From contig PHDM01000022.1 in assembly GCA_002840985.1 (NCBI GenBank), forward strand, positions 11,341 through 46,968: a DNA stretch of 35,628 bases, given 5' to 3'. Each line of letters begins with the position of its first letter. Position 1 is the first letter of the stretch. This stretch comes from Bacteroidetes bacterium HGW-Bacteroidetes-17 (GTDB taxonomy: Bacteria > Bacteroidota > Bacteroidia > Bacteroidales > GCA-2711565). The notes under the pieces are model-generated. The model was not told the DNA's origin, did no database searches, and saw nothing but the letters and a program-made list of their open reading frames with translations. The position numbers were made by a program, and so were the translations under genes. Of this stretch, positions 8,438 to 16,691 are shown one piece after another.

Positions 8438-8630
8438 AAAAAAGAAAGCTTTTCAACAGGCGGGTGAGGGGTGGTGTCAAGGTTTTTATGATCCCGACTT
8501 AGTGTTTTGTTGGTTTTTGAAAAAAACCTTACAAACACTTGTACGGGATTGCAAAACCCACAGGGCTTGACCTTGACAACACTTTGAGTGATGGCAATGA
8601 GCGAACCCGCCTAACTTTGCTTTCTTTTTT
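8438..8630. repeat. Long imperfect inverted repeat (about 190 bp), possible structured RNA or MITE-like element
   Basis: Nested complementary arms point to one large hairpin. Pairs are AAAAAAGAAAGC (8438-8449) with GCTTTCTTTTTT (8619-8630), AGGCGGGT (8458-8465) with ACCCGCCT (8605-8612), GTGTCAAGG (8474-8482) with CCTTGACAAC (8571-8580), ATCCCG (8491-8496) with CGGGAT (8544-8549), and a central near-palindrome from AGTGTTTTGT (8501) to ACAAACACT (8531-8539). It does not code for protein on either strand. No target-site duplication was identified. Confidence 0.75.
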
Positions 8631-8681
8631 TTATTTTTCAAAATGCTTGTCAGTATTTGGTCAAGGTGGTTCTGATTTGCC

Positions 8682-8719
8682 AAAAAAAAGTAAGCCACCC
8701 CTTAAAAGGGCAGCTTACT
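8682..8719 (-). terminator. Strong minus-strand rho-independent terminator with no gene ending near it
   Basis: AGTAAGC (8689-8695) pairs with GCTTACT (8713-8719), and an inner CCCTT/AAGGG stem stacks on it. On the minus strand an 8-T run follows (8682-8689). No minus-strand coding gene ends nearby; the nearest stop on that strand is at 9681. It may therefore end a non-coding transcript from the 8720-9660 region. Confidence 0.7.
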
Positions 8720-9546
8720 AATTGAGAAGGACAGCCACAAGAGCTTAATGTAGTACCAGCCGATATGACGAAGTAAATAGCAACGAAAACCAGCAACACG
8801 ATAAGTGTAAACGAGCAGCCACCAGCTACCCAATTTACAACGAACTATACAGCGAAACATAATGCCCTTGCGGTCACAGGATGGGGGACAAAGATGCAAG
8901 GGCAGACCAAAAAATACTACCCGACGATAGGAGGTGTGGAGATTTTTTGAGGCTGGCGAAGCGAACCCTTGTCAGCTTTGGCAACCATGCCTGTAACTTT
9001 GCTATTATGTTTTGGTGTATTAGAACATATTCTGATTTCTTTATTCCTGTCGGTTTACAGTAATTTCAACTGTGCAGTCGGAAAAAGCAGGTTATACAGC
9101 CCTGAGCTAGCGTCGGCATAAGTGGATGCAATGAGTGAGGTACGAACGGGTTGCAGACGCTGTGGGCGCGAGCCGTCTGCGAGTGGAGCAAGGGTGGTGC
9201 AAAAAACAGCATGAGGAACGAATGCGCTTTGCAGCTACTGTTTACAGCAAGGTTTTGGCGGAGTTTTTGACTTCGAGGGTGGGCATTGTGGGTAGGCTCA
9301 AAAACTGTGACAAAACCGCAGCCCGCAGCGACCCGCAGGCGAGCCTATTATTGGCAGCCGATGGACTGCAAGTGGCTGAAACGAATGTAGCCGGAATGAA
9401 ACGAAAGGTGTTGAGCGCAGCGAAGCCCTGTAGTGTAATGCAGGCGAAATGAGTAAAGCGGCTTGCAGGACAGAAAAGGCTGCCGTGACGATGACGATTG
9501 AGTTGCAAGGATTGTGACAGCCTTGCGATAGCAACCCGCAGGGCGT
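8720..9546. other. Non-coding, hairpin-rich, partly G+C-rich region
   Basis: No ORF here has a protein-like composition, although several short open frames exist. Base composition is visibly richer in G+C than its neighbours, especially 9060-9560. Local stems include TGCCCTTGC (8863-8871) with GCAAGGGCA (8896-8904), GCAGACG (9153-9159) with CGTCTGC (9174-9180), and AAGGCTG (9476-9482) with CAGCCTT (9518-9524). It could be a structured RNA, or the non-coding relic of a plasmid or conjugative element. I do not recognise a known RNA family. Confidence 0.5.
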
Positions 9547-9600
9547 TGTAGTTTTTGCCTATACCTTAGATGTTAAAAAATATTATAGGCAAATACTGCA
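9547..9600. repeat. Inverted repeat with 17-bp arms
   Basis: The left arm (9547-9563) ends in TTTGCCTATA and the right arm (9584-9600) begins TATAGGCAAA. The inner 10 bp pair perfectly and the outer 7 pair with two mismatches, around a 20-bp A+T-rich spacer. Possible roles are a recombination or transfer site, or an RNA stem. It closes the right side of the non-coding region. Confidence 0.65.
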
Positions 9601-9680
9601 ACGGGCTGGCGCAATGCTTGCCGAAAGAGGAAGAGGAACACCTTATAACCTGCTTTGTGCGTGGGGATTTCTTAAATTTT

Positions 9681-10232
9681 CTACAAGTATTTGGTTTTAA
9701 ATTGGTTTAAAAGTTCATGATATTGTTCATGTACTCCATGCCCTACAACTTCTTCCTCAATTGTTTCAAACTGTTTGTAAATTTCAGCCTGTTTAACCTG
9801 ACTGAGGGTTCTGTCTGCCAATGGAAAAAGTATATTGTTTTCTTTCTGTATATGATTTTGCAGCAAAGTTACATACTTTAACATTGCGTTAGCTATTGCT
9901 TGGCTTGCAGCCGTATTTCCCGATTTGTAACTTTCTGCTCCATCATTTATATCTTTAATAAAACCCCTTCCTAAAACATGTTCATGCAACATTACGCCAA
10001 CAGGACCATTTTCTTTTGGTATCCCTGCTGCTACAAGTGCAGGAAAAAGTACGTTTTCTTCTTTACCGTGATGACATTTATCTGCAAATGTTTTTAAGAA
10101 ATCAACTATTTTATCGATTTCAATAACATCAAATTCTTTACCTTTCATAATATTTTCGGCTATTTTAGCCATTACACCCAGCATAATTTCAATTGCTTTG
10201 TGTTCGTGCATTAAATCTTCCGTTGGTTTCAT
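9681..10232 (-). CDS. Hemerythrin HHE-domain protein
   Basis: A 183-aa four-helix-bundle protein expected to bind a di-iron site. Ligand-like motifs appear in order: LMHEHKAIE (near residue 9), DKCHHGKEENVLFP (about 72-86), LHEHVLGRG (about 102) and LQNHIQKENNILFPLAD (about 144). It has no DUF542 domain, so it is not a second Ric. It lies 30 bp downstream of the lactate-dehydrogenase-type gene on the same strand and is probably co-transcribed. Likely roles are oxygen, nitric-oxide or redox sensing or storage, consistent with the nitrosative theme further left, but the substrate is not fixed by sequence. Confidence 0.88.
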   Translation of the reverse strand: MKPTEDLMHEHKAIEIMLGVMAKIAENIMKGKEFDVIEIDKIVDFLKTFADKCHHGKEENVLFPALVAAGIPKENGPVGVMLHEHVLGRGFIKDINDGAESYKSGNTAASQAIANAMLKYVTLLQNHIQKENNILFPLADRTLSQVKQAEIYKQFETIEEEVVGHGVHEQYHELLNQFKTKYL

Positions 10233-10262
10233 AACTTAAAAATTTAAATTGATTATACTATT

Positions 10263-11273
10263 TTACTGTTTTATCACATTAATACAAACCTGATTTTGTG
10301 AGTTAATTGAATTGTTTTCAAGGTCTGTAAGGTTTTGAATGGTGGTTTGGGCTATCTGTGATAATGCATTGTCGGTAAAATAAGCCTGGTGAGCTGTGAC
10401 CAATACATTTGGGAATGTCATCAGGCGTGAAATTTTATCGTCCAAAATAACAATCTCAGATAAGTCTTTAAAAAAGAGCTTTTCTTCCTGTTCGTAAACA
10501 TCAATTCCAAGGTAGCCTAAACGCCCTTCTTTAAGAGATTCAATAGCTGCATCGGTATCAATTAATTTACCTCTGCTGGTATTGATAAGCATTGCACCCA
10601 TTTTCATTAATGAAAGCGTATTTTTATTAATCAGGTGGTTTGTTTCCGGTGTAAGCGGACAATGCAAAGAGATAATATCAGCGGTTTTTATTACTTCCTC
10701 AAGTGGCAAATAGGTTATACCAGCATCAATGAGAGTTTTGTTTTGAAAAGCATCGAAGGCAATTACATTACATCCAAAGCCTTTCATTATTGAAGCAAAT
10801 ACAGTCCCTATTTTACCTGTGCCGATTACACCTGCGGTTTTACCCGATAATTCAAAACCAGTAAGGCGTTCTATTGAAAAGTTTCCTTCACGCACACGGT
10901 TGTATGCTTTGTGCGTTTTGCGGTTTAATGTAAGAATTAAAGCAACAGCATGTTCAGCAACAGCGTTTGGAGAGTATGCAGGAACCCTGAGTACTTTTAT
11001 GTTGTTATTGCATGCACTCTCAATATCTACATTATTAAATCCGGCGCAGCGTAAGACTATAGCTTTTATCTTTAGCAATGAAAGTTGTTCAATCACTTCT
11101 TTTGTAATTGAATCGTTAACAAAAACACATACAGCATCATAATTTTCAGCCAACCTTGCGGTTTTGGGTTTCAATGACGATTCGAAATAAACCAATTCAT
11201 GTTTGCCATTTTCATTAGCCTTATCAAGATATTCTTTGTCATACGATTTTGTACTAAAAACTGCAACTTTCAT
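10263..11273 (-). CDS. ldhA: D-lactate dehydrogenase-type 2-hydroxyacid dehydrogenase
   Basis: NAD-dependent reduction of pyruvate (or another 2-keto acid) to the D-hydroxyacid in the cytosol. The 336-aa protein shows the family order: an N-terminal catalytic half, then SPNAVAEHAVALIL, then Rossmann GTGKIG (151-156), catalytic Arg in NTSRGKL (R234), the Glu of GIDVYEQE (about 261-263) and catalytic His in TAHQAYFT (H295). The Tyr-containing TAHQAYFT and the length favour fermentative D-LDH (LdhA type) over glycerate or phosphoglycerate dehydrogenases. It lies between the DUF6448-like gene and the hemerythrin gene. Substrate choice is inferred from family resemblance. Confidence 0.88.
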   Translation of the reverse strand: MKVAVFSTKSYDKEYLDKANENGKHELVYFESSLKPKTARLAENYDAVCVFVNDSITKEVIEQLSLLKIKAIVLRCAGFNNVDIESACNNNIKVLRVPAYSPNAVAEHAVALILTLNRKTHKAYNRVREGNFSIERLTGFELSGKTAGVIGTGKIGTVFASIMKGFGCNVIAFDAFQNKTLIDAGITYLPLEEVIKTADIISLHCPLTPETNHLINKNTLSLMKMGAMLINTSRGKLIDTDAAIESLKEGRLGYLGIDVYEQEEKLFFKDLSEIVILDDKISRLMTFPNVLVTAHQAYFTDNALSQIAQTTIQNLTDLENNSINSQNQVCINVIKQ

Positions 11274-11354
11274 TTTATGTGATTTTAAAATTTATATTCA
11301 TATTCTAAAGATAGTCAAAACTATATGCAGCTATTGCTTTAATTAAATACGACT

Positions 11355-12125
11355 TTAACTCCTTACTTTTTTATTGTTTTCTTTCTTAAAGTATAAAGCG
11401 CCAAATAGTATAGTAGTGATTAAAAAGAGCCCTGATAAAATCCATGGAAGATGTGCTAAGTGACTGGTAGCACCGACATGTGCATCACTTCCATTACCAT
11501 GTGCAGCATGACTTTCAGTTTCCCCTTCTGCAAACTTGAAGAATAGGACATAGGCTTCGATATATTCCCTTCCTGCTTCCACATTATTAACATCAAAATT
11601 CTTTAATGACATTACTTTATTAAATCGTTCTGTCAATTCGGGCAAATCTTTTTTTGCTACCAAGCTTTCCAATGGTGATAAATTACCCAATTCTATTGAT
11701 TTATCAGCGGCCATAACTTTTTCATCAATAGGTGTTCCTTCCGGTTTTACTCCTGTGAATGGTACTCCTTCACCTGCTCTGTGAATCCTTACTATGGTTT
11801 CAAAAAAATACTTTTCTGAAAGCGTTTTTGCATCAGGACTTAATGCCCGGACTTTCATCATCTGGTTAAAAGCATCTTTAATTTCCGTTTCATGCGCTGC
11901 CTGAACCCATTTTAGAACAATGTTTACATTGTTTTGCTCAATTGCTTTTTTTGCGTCAGAGACTAATGGACCATTCATTTGGTCGCAATGAGCAAACGAT
12001 ACATTTGTAGAAAAAATGAGGATTAATACTGAAAATAAGGATATTAACCCTAATCTTAAAGTTTTTTCCTTTCTTTGATTGTTTTTTAAGTTGTCACTTG
12101 CAACTTTCATTTCATTTGTTTTCAT
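11355..12125 (-). CDS. DUF6448-family secreted/membrane-anchored protein
   Basis: The protein carries the DUF6448 signature directly after a signal-like segment: SFAHCDQMNGPLVSDAKKAI, then NVNIVLKWV, then RIHRAGEGVPFTG. A final hydrophobic helix (LPWILSGLFLITTILFGALYF) and a basic tail follow, so the mature domain is probably extracytoplasmic with a C-terminal anchor. The open frame extends upstream to a TTG at 12167, but the ATG at 12125 (MKTNEMKVASDN) is more credible and gives 256 aa. A second ATG is five codons further in. A histidine-rich stretch (ESHAAHGNGSDAHVG) could bind metal. Function is unknown. Confidence 0.8.
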   Translation of the reverse strand: MKTNEMKVASDNLKNNQRKEKTLRLGLISLFSVLILIFSTNVSFAHCDQMNGPLVSDAKKAIEQNNVNIVLKWVQAAHETEIKDAFNQMMKVRALSPDAKTLSEKYFFETIVRIHRAGEGVPFTGVKPEGTPIDEKVMAADKSIELGNLSPLESLVAKKDLPELTERFNKVMSLKNFDVNNVEAGREYIEAYVLFFKFAEGETESHAAHGNGSDAHVGATSHLAHLPWILSGLFLITTILFGALYFKKENNKKVRS

Positions 12126-12179
12126 AATTTGACTTTTTAAATTTTTATTAATAAATGACTTATTCAATTAATTTGAAGT

Positions 12180-12187
12180 CAAAATTA
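12180..12187 (-). promoter_or_regulatory. Candidate -7 box for the DUF6448-ldhA-hemerythrin operon
   Basis: TAATTTTG on the minus strand fits TAnnTTTG, about 55 nt upstream of the preferred ATG. The paired direct repeats at 12212-12274 lie just upstream, where an activator would bind. Confidence 0.45.
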
Positions 12188-12211
12188 CAATACGAAACAG
12201 GGCAAATCGCC

Positions 12212-12274
12212 CCAGTTTATAACCTGGAACCTGCTTTATTATTTTTTTAGAGACCAGTTTATAAAGTGGAACTT
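12212..12274. promoter_or_regulatory. Paired operator-like direct repeats
   Basis: Two 21-bp copies at 12212-12232 and 12254-12274 share CCAGTTTATAA, two variable bases and then TGGAAC; 18 of 21 positions match. Their starts are exactly 42 bp apart, four helical turns. The first copy is also a near palindrome (CCAG...CTGG). The pair sits between an AraC-family gene and the start of the next operon, suggesting binding sites for that regulator. Confidence 0.6.
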
Positions 12275-12301
12275 ATAGATAAGGAGTTATAATAGTGCAA
12301 T

Positions 12302-13450
12302 TTAATCAGAAAACTTGTTCTTATATTGGGAAGGAGTTAATCCTATTGCCTTTTTGAAATATCGGTTAAAAGTGGTTTTCGAATTGAACCCACAGTCAAA
12401 TGCTATGGCTAATAAAGAGTAATTGCTATATTTTTGGTCTGGTAGCCGACGGATAAATTCATTAACCCTGAATTGATTTATATAGTCGAAAAAATTTTGA
12501 TTAAAGTATTCGTTAATAATGCGTGAAAGATGATGGAGAGGGATGTTCACTTCTATAGCTAACTGGTGTAAAGTCAACTCACTGTCCATATATGGCTTAT
12601 TATTATTCATATATTCATTGAGGAAAGCAAGATATTTTTGTTTATTATCTTCTTTTAAAGATGAACCGGAATAAGGCTTTTCCTTTTCTTCAATAACTGT
12701 TGATATAACGGTATTTTGTGAAGTAAATATTTGCGGTTGGTATAATCCAAAATATCCTGCTAACACAATAAAAGCCGATAATGTAATAAACAATCCATTT
12801 ATACAAAAGCTATCAGAAAACAATAATAAAACATGATGGATAAAAATTATAGAGGCAAGTATAATCCAAACGATACCAAGTACTATGATTAAAATTCTAA
12901 GCCAGGAAAGTGTCCTTTTTTTCAAATCAGAAAAGTTGTCAGCAATAATTTTCTTGTGTTTATGGAGTAAACGAACTGACAGTAGTATATAAAAGGGAAC
13001 TGAAAGGGCTAAAAGGATAAAAAATATAAAGTAAGGTAAGGGTAAATCTATTTCAGCATCCCCATTAAATGAGCTGATGTTCATTAATATATCGCGGGCA
13101 GTAAAAAGAATATTGAGATATAAAGTAAACAGGATAAAAGGGATTAAATGCCAGGATATTGATTTCCCCAATTTATACTCTGAATTGGTAATAGCTTTGA
13201 CATAAAGATATAAAAGAGGCCCGTTAAGGAAAAGAAGAGATATATATAAGTTAATCAACCAGGGAAGATGAATGAAAAAACCAGACGGGCTAAAAGCATA
13301 TACCGAAATATACAAACCAAGAAAAATAAGCCAACCGCTAATAATATAATCATGCAGGGCTTTCCCTTTTTTTCTGAAATGAAGGAAAGCCAGAAAGAGG
13401 GTAAGAGAAGCGCCTATTAATAATGTTTTATCAATAATATCCTGGTTCAT
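12302..13450 (-). CDS. AraC-family regulator with N-terminal membrane domain
   Basis: A 382-aa regulator. The first about 245 residues contain seven to eight hydrophobic segments, so it is anchored in the inner membrane. The last about 100 residues are an AraC/XylS double helix-turn-helix, ending with the typical second-HTH signature SLLAIAFDCGFNSKTTFNRYFKK and GLTPSQYK. This layout is common in Bacteroidota. The ATG at 13450 fits the first membrane helix. It is encoded directly upstream of the DUF6448-ldhA-hemerythrin set on the same strand. The paired repeats at 12212-12274 lie just after its stop and are its likely target. The signal is unknown. Confidence 0.9.
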   Translation of the reverse strand: MNQDIIDKTLLIGASLTLFLAFLHFRKKGKALHDYIISGWLIFLGLYISVYAFSPSGFFIHLPWLINLYISLLFLNGPLLYLYVKAITNSEYKLGKSISWHLIPFILFTLYLNILFTARDILMNISSFNGDAEIDLPLPYFIFFILLALSVPFYILLSVRLLHKHKKIIADNFSDLKKRTLSWLRILIIVLGIVWIILASIIFIHHVLLLFSDSFCINGLFITLSAFIVLAGYFGLYQPQIFTSQNTVISTVIEEKEKPYSGSSLKEDNKQKYLAFLNEYMNNNKPYMDSELTLHQLAIEVNIPLHHLSRIINEYFNQNFFDYINQFRVNEFIRRLPDQKYSNYSLLAIAFDCGFNSKTTFNRYFKKAIGLTPSQYKNKFSD

Positions 13451-13522
13451 TAAATATGCTAATAAATTGTTTTATTTTATATTATAAGTTAATTTATCAA
13501 GTTAAGATACATCTATCGAATA

Positions 13523-15628
13523 TTATAAAAACCACAAATTATCTTTCCCGAAGGGTGGTATTTCGTGCCCTTCGAAATGAGGAAATATTTCGGCCACCAT
13601 TTCAGGATATTTAATTGTTACGGGTAAATTCTGTTGACGTACTGATTTCCAATACATACGGCTGAATTGATAAACCTGGTCTAAAAGCTCTTTGATTGTT
13701 TTGTAATCATTGGCAAGTTCTTTTTTATTGCAGGTTATTTTTACTTTGATGGGGAACGGGAAACCGTCTTTCGGGTTAAATGTGCTGTTTTTGTAACGTG
13801 TGTTGTTGAATAGCAAGAACTGATTAAAACCTATATTGATAAAGGTTCCACTGTTTGGCATCAGGTTTTCAAAGGAATCATCAAAGGCGACAATGTCGTG
13901 AGATTCGGTTTTATTGATTGCTACAATATAGACAGGTACGTTTATCCCAAGGTTTTTCAATCCCTTTTCAATGGGATCAAGCTCTTTCTGGCTAATGTTT
14001 TTATAAAAGTGAATGATTAGCCGTTGTAGGTTCCGGTTTACTGAAGCGTATTCCTTGACAGCCCTGATAATCGAACCTGCAAGTATATCAACCTGATTGT
14101 TCATAAAACATTCGAAACGGTTGAATTTACCATTGTTGTTAAAGCTAAAGGCGCTGCCAATGTATTGTATATTTTCATCAATATTCCGAAAAGCACCCAC
14201 ACCCACGACTAATTCGTTACGTAAGGGAACATCCAGGCGCCACGGAACGCCGTCCAATTTCGCCAGTACGGCTATTGAAATGTTATTCAGGCTGAATATG
14301 TAGTTTACATTGTTCTTTATCTTTTGTGCGTCGATTGCCTGGGATGTGATTTTATGTTTTAATAGTAATTCTTTAATCTTGTAATAAATTGCCTTTTGTG
14401 CTTTGGTTGCATGGTCTTTAGGAATCGGGCTTATGTATATGGCAATGTATCGGATTTCGTCTTTAAACTCACGTTTACGCAAATATTCTTCAATTTCGGG
14501 TACAGGATTTTGTTGATTTTTGAACACAATACTAAATCCATGTAAAGTAAAGAATGGCACTTTAGCAAAGCTGGTAATGCCTTTGTATGAAAGGTTATCA
14601 AAGTGTAAACCCTTTTCCAGATAATTCTTTAACTGTGTAGCCTTGTCAGTATTGGAACTATGACAGATAAAAAAGAATTGTACTTTATTGTAAGGTGATA
14701 CTTCCAGAGGACCATGTAAATCCATTCCTTTGTAAGGAACGCTATGATATTTCTTTTGTCCGAATAAAAGCAGGTTACTGTTATCGGCTACTTCGCCAAT
14801 TTTAACATCTTCTACCGGAATAAAGCTATTCGATTCAATGGGAATTACATTCTTAAACTCTGCAGTATTAAGGTAAGTATTGTAAAAATCGGTTATATGT
14901 TTTTTAAATTTCAGGTATGGATTGGTTTTATCAGGTGTTTCGCCGGGCTGGTTTAATGCATCCCTGATATCGAAATTCCATACCGGATAAACCTCATTAA
15001 GGTTTCTTTGTGCTTCATCGGATAAATTCTCGTGCCGGATTAAAGTATTCTGGTAAATTACCCAATTGAAGCATTCCGGGGCAACCTGCGACATTAAAGT
15101 AACTATGCTCTTGCGGAAAACTTTTGAGATACCGGCATAAGCAATCATTAATTCCGGATCTCCGGTTATTCGGCCAAATTGTACTTTAATCGTGTATTTT
15201 TCAAATAGGTTATATTCTGAATTTATCTGTTTTGAAGGTATCCAGATTTCCGTATCACTCACAAAATTGGGGTTTACAATAAATCCATTGCCTTTAAAAT
15301 AATCGTGTATTTGCTTGTTGTAATAACGTTTCAGTAAAGATGCTGTATAGGCTGAGTTCTTTACCCTCACTGTTTTTTCTTCATCTTCTTCGGATGTAAT
15401 ATAAGTTGGTACGCTATTTTTGGTCACAGCAAATAAATTATTGTGGTTGCTTGTGTATTGCGTGTAATAATGCTCTTGTTCTCCAAAGTGTTCTTTTACT
15501 TCGTAGGGCACAAGGGTATGAAACACCCTGTAAGAGTTCTCTACTTCTTCATTCGAGAAATGAAAGGTGTATTCATCTTCGGGATGCTTAAAGGTTAGGA
15601 TGTTAAAGGTAAGATTTGAAGTATTCAT
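13523..15628 (-). CDS. Long prokaryotic Argonaute, predicted nuclease-dead
   Basis: A 701-aa Argonaute. The N-terminal region (1-220) includes PELMIAYAGISKVF and YPVWNFDIRDAL. There is little room for a PAZ domain (about 222-285). Then come LLLFGQKKYHSVPYKGMDLHGP (linker/MID entry), the MID domain and PIWI to the end. The MID 5'-phosphate pocket looks intact: Y415, K419, Q430, then AKLDGVPW with K457. In PIWI the first catalytic Asp position (VVGxD) reads VVGVGAF, so G478 replaces D. The later IIH-x-D position reads IIHFYKN (Y542), and the fourth position near RMYWKS (659-660) is not acidic. Guide binding without cleavage is therefore expected, as in inactive long-B pAgos. It is last in the defence operon, 5 bp after rhuM, and may rely on the nucleases encoded upstream. 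Confidence 0.87.
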   Translation of the reverse strand: MNTSNLTFNILTFKHPEDEYTFHFSNEEVENSYRVFHTLVPYEVKEHFGEQEHYYTQYTSNHNNLFAVTKNSVPTYITSEEDEEKTVRVKNSAYTASLLKRYYNKQIHDYFKGNGFIVNPNFVSDTEIWIPSKQINSEYNLFEKYTIKVQFGRITGDPELMIAYAGISKVFRKSIVTLMSQVAPECFNWVIYQNTLIRHENLSDEAQRNLNEVYPVWNFDIRDALNQPGETPDKTNPYLKFKKHITDFYNTYLNTAEFKNVIPIESNSFIPVEDVKIGEVADNSNLLLFGQKKYHSVPYKGMDLHGPLEVSPYNKVQFFFICHSSNTDKATQLKNYLEKGLHFDNLSYKGITSFAKVPFFTLHGFSIVFKNQQNPVPEIEEYLRKREFKDEIRYIAIYISPIPKDHATKAQKAIYYKIKELLLKHKITSQAIDAQKIKNNVNYIFSLNNISIAVLAKLDGVPWRLDVPLRNELVVGVGAFRNIDENIQYIGSAFSFNNNGKFNRFECFMNNQVDILAGSIIRAVKEYASVNRNLQRLIIHFYKNISQKELDPIEKGLKNLGINVPVYIVAINKTESHDIVAFDDSFENLMPNSGTFINIGFNQFLLFNNTRYKNSTFNPKDGFPFPIKVKITCNKKELANDYKTIKELLDQVYQFSRMYWKSVRQQNLPVTIKYPEMVAEIFPHFEGHEIPPFGKDNLWFL

Positions 15629-15633
15629 TTTTA

Positions 15634-16677
15634 TTAACTCTTTTTATTCTTTGCTGATTTAGCTTTTGTAGTTAACTTTTTAACTTCCTTATCAAAATCA
15701 CTTTCAAAAGCTTTATCCTGGATTACACGAAACTTCTCGTATTCTTTTTCGGCCAGCTTTTTTGCCACATCATGGCTGATTTTTCCTGCGTCTTTTAAAA
15801 TCTGGTACTCATTGAACTGCAGGAATGCATCTAATTTTAAAATCCAGTCGGTCATTTTCATAGGGATTTGTCTTGCCGCCTGATTTTCCGCATAGTCAAG
15901 GTACATGCTTACAATACGCTCTAAATCCTTAATTTCTTTCTCAAACAGGTAGTTTTTGGCTACTGTAACATCCGTTTTTGATACCTTTCCTTTGGGAGCA
16001 TTTTTCCATGTTTGAAGGCCCATATTTGGTTTTAAGGCATTAGCCCTTTCTGCAACCAATTGGGCAGCAGTTTTGCCCGTTATTGCCCAGTGCAGCTTAT
16101 TCTGAACGGTTTTAAAGAATGTCTGGGTAATTTCTGCTTCTTTATTGTAATCGATACTGCATTGTTCGTATATATCTGTAATTTTCTGATAGAACCTTCT
16201 TTCGCTTGCCCGAATTTCCCGGATACGTTCTAAAAGTTCATCGAAATAGTCTTTTCCAAAACGCTTGCCTTGTTTGAGGCGTTCATCGTCCAGCACAAAG
16301 CCTTTTATTATAAATTCCCTGAGGGTTTTAGTAGCCCAAATGCGGAATTGTGTAGCCTGAAATGAATTTACCCGGTAACCAACCGCAATAATGGCATCAA
16401 GATTATAAAAATCAATATTTCTTGGAATATCACGATTACCTTCTCTTTGAACTATTCGAATTTTTCGAATAGTTGAAACCTCTTGTAGCTCACCACTTTT
16501 GAAAATTTCTTTAATGTGGTAATTAATTGTATTTACTTCCACCCCAAAAAGCTCAGACATCCTTTTTTGGTTCAACCAAAACGTTTCGTCATTAAATATC
16601 ACTTCTATGCTTACATTGCCTTCAGGCGATGTATAGAAGATTATATCAGAGTATTGTGGTTGTAATTCGTTTTCCAT
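15634..16677 (-). CDS. rhuM: RhuM-family protein
   Basis: A 347-aa member of the RhuM family, named from a Salmonella pathogenicity-island gene. The family is frequently found inside type I restriction-modification loci. Diagnostic stretches are DETFWLNQKRMSELFGV (a HTH-like N-terminus), NTINYHIKEIFKSGEL, then NLDAIIAVGYRVNS, then FRIWATKTLREFIIKGF. A helical C-terminal half and a lysine-rich tail follow. No enzyme motif is visible. It lies 14 bp after the DUF5655 nuclease and 5 bp before the Argonaute gene, so translation is probably coupled. An intragenic perfect palindrome lies at 16450-16474. The molecular role of RhuM is unknown; I infer a regulatory or accessory defence role. Confidence 0.88.
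   Translation of the reverse strand: MENELQPQYSDIIFYTSPEGNVSIEVIFNDETFWLNQKRMSELFGVEVNTINYHIKEIFKSGELQEVSTIRKIRIVQREGNRDIPRNIDFYNLDAIIAVGYRVNSFQATQFRIWATKTLREFIIKGFVLDDERLKQGKRFGKDYFDELLERIREIRASERRFYQKITDIYEQCSIDYNKEAEITQTFFKTVQNKLHWAITGKTAAQLVAERANALKPNMGLQTWKNAPKGKVSKTDVTVAKNYLFEKEIKDLERIVSMYLDYAENQAARQIPMKMTDWILKLDAFLQFNEYQILKDAGKISHDVAKKLAEKEYEKFRVIQDKAFESDFDKEVKKLTTKAKSAKNKKS
16450..16474. repeat. Intragenic palindrome inside rhuM
   Basis: AACTATTCGAA (16450-16460) and TTCGAATAGTT (16464-16474) are perfect 11-bp arms around TTT. The stem extends to 15 bp with one mismatch. It falls in codons for the conserved STIRKIRIV segment, so part of the symmetry could come from codon constraint. 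Confidence 0.7.
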
Positions 16678-16691
16678 TTGTGTTTAAACTT

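Noticed and set aside
8259-8570. 103-aa open frame overlapping the long inverted repeat
   Set aside because: Low-complexity lysine run arises from the A-rich arm of the repeat, and no protein features are visible.
9135-9452. 105-aa open frame in the non-coding region
   Set aside because: No recognisable motif, odd composition, no promoter or start signal, and an overlapping antisense frame of similar quality. It is more likely part of a structured non-coding region.
12126-12167. Longer N-terminus for the DUF6448-like protein starting at 12167
   Set aside because: The start would be TTG; the ATG at 12125 gives a better start before the signal-like segment.
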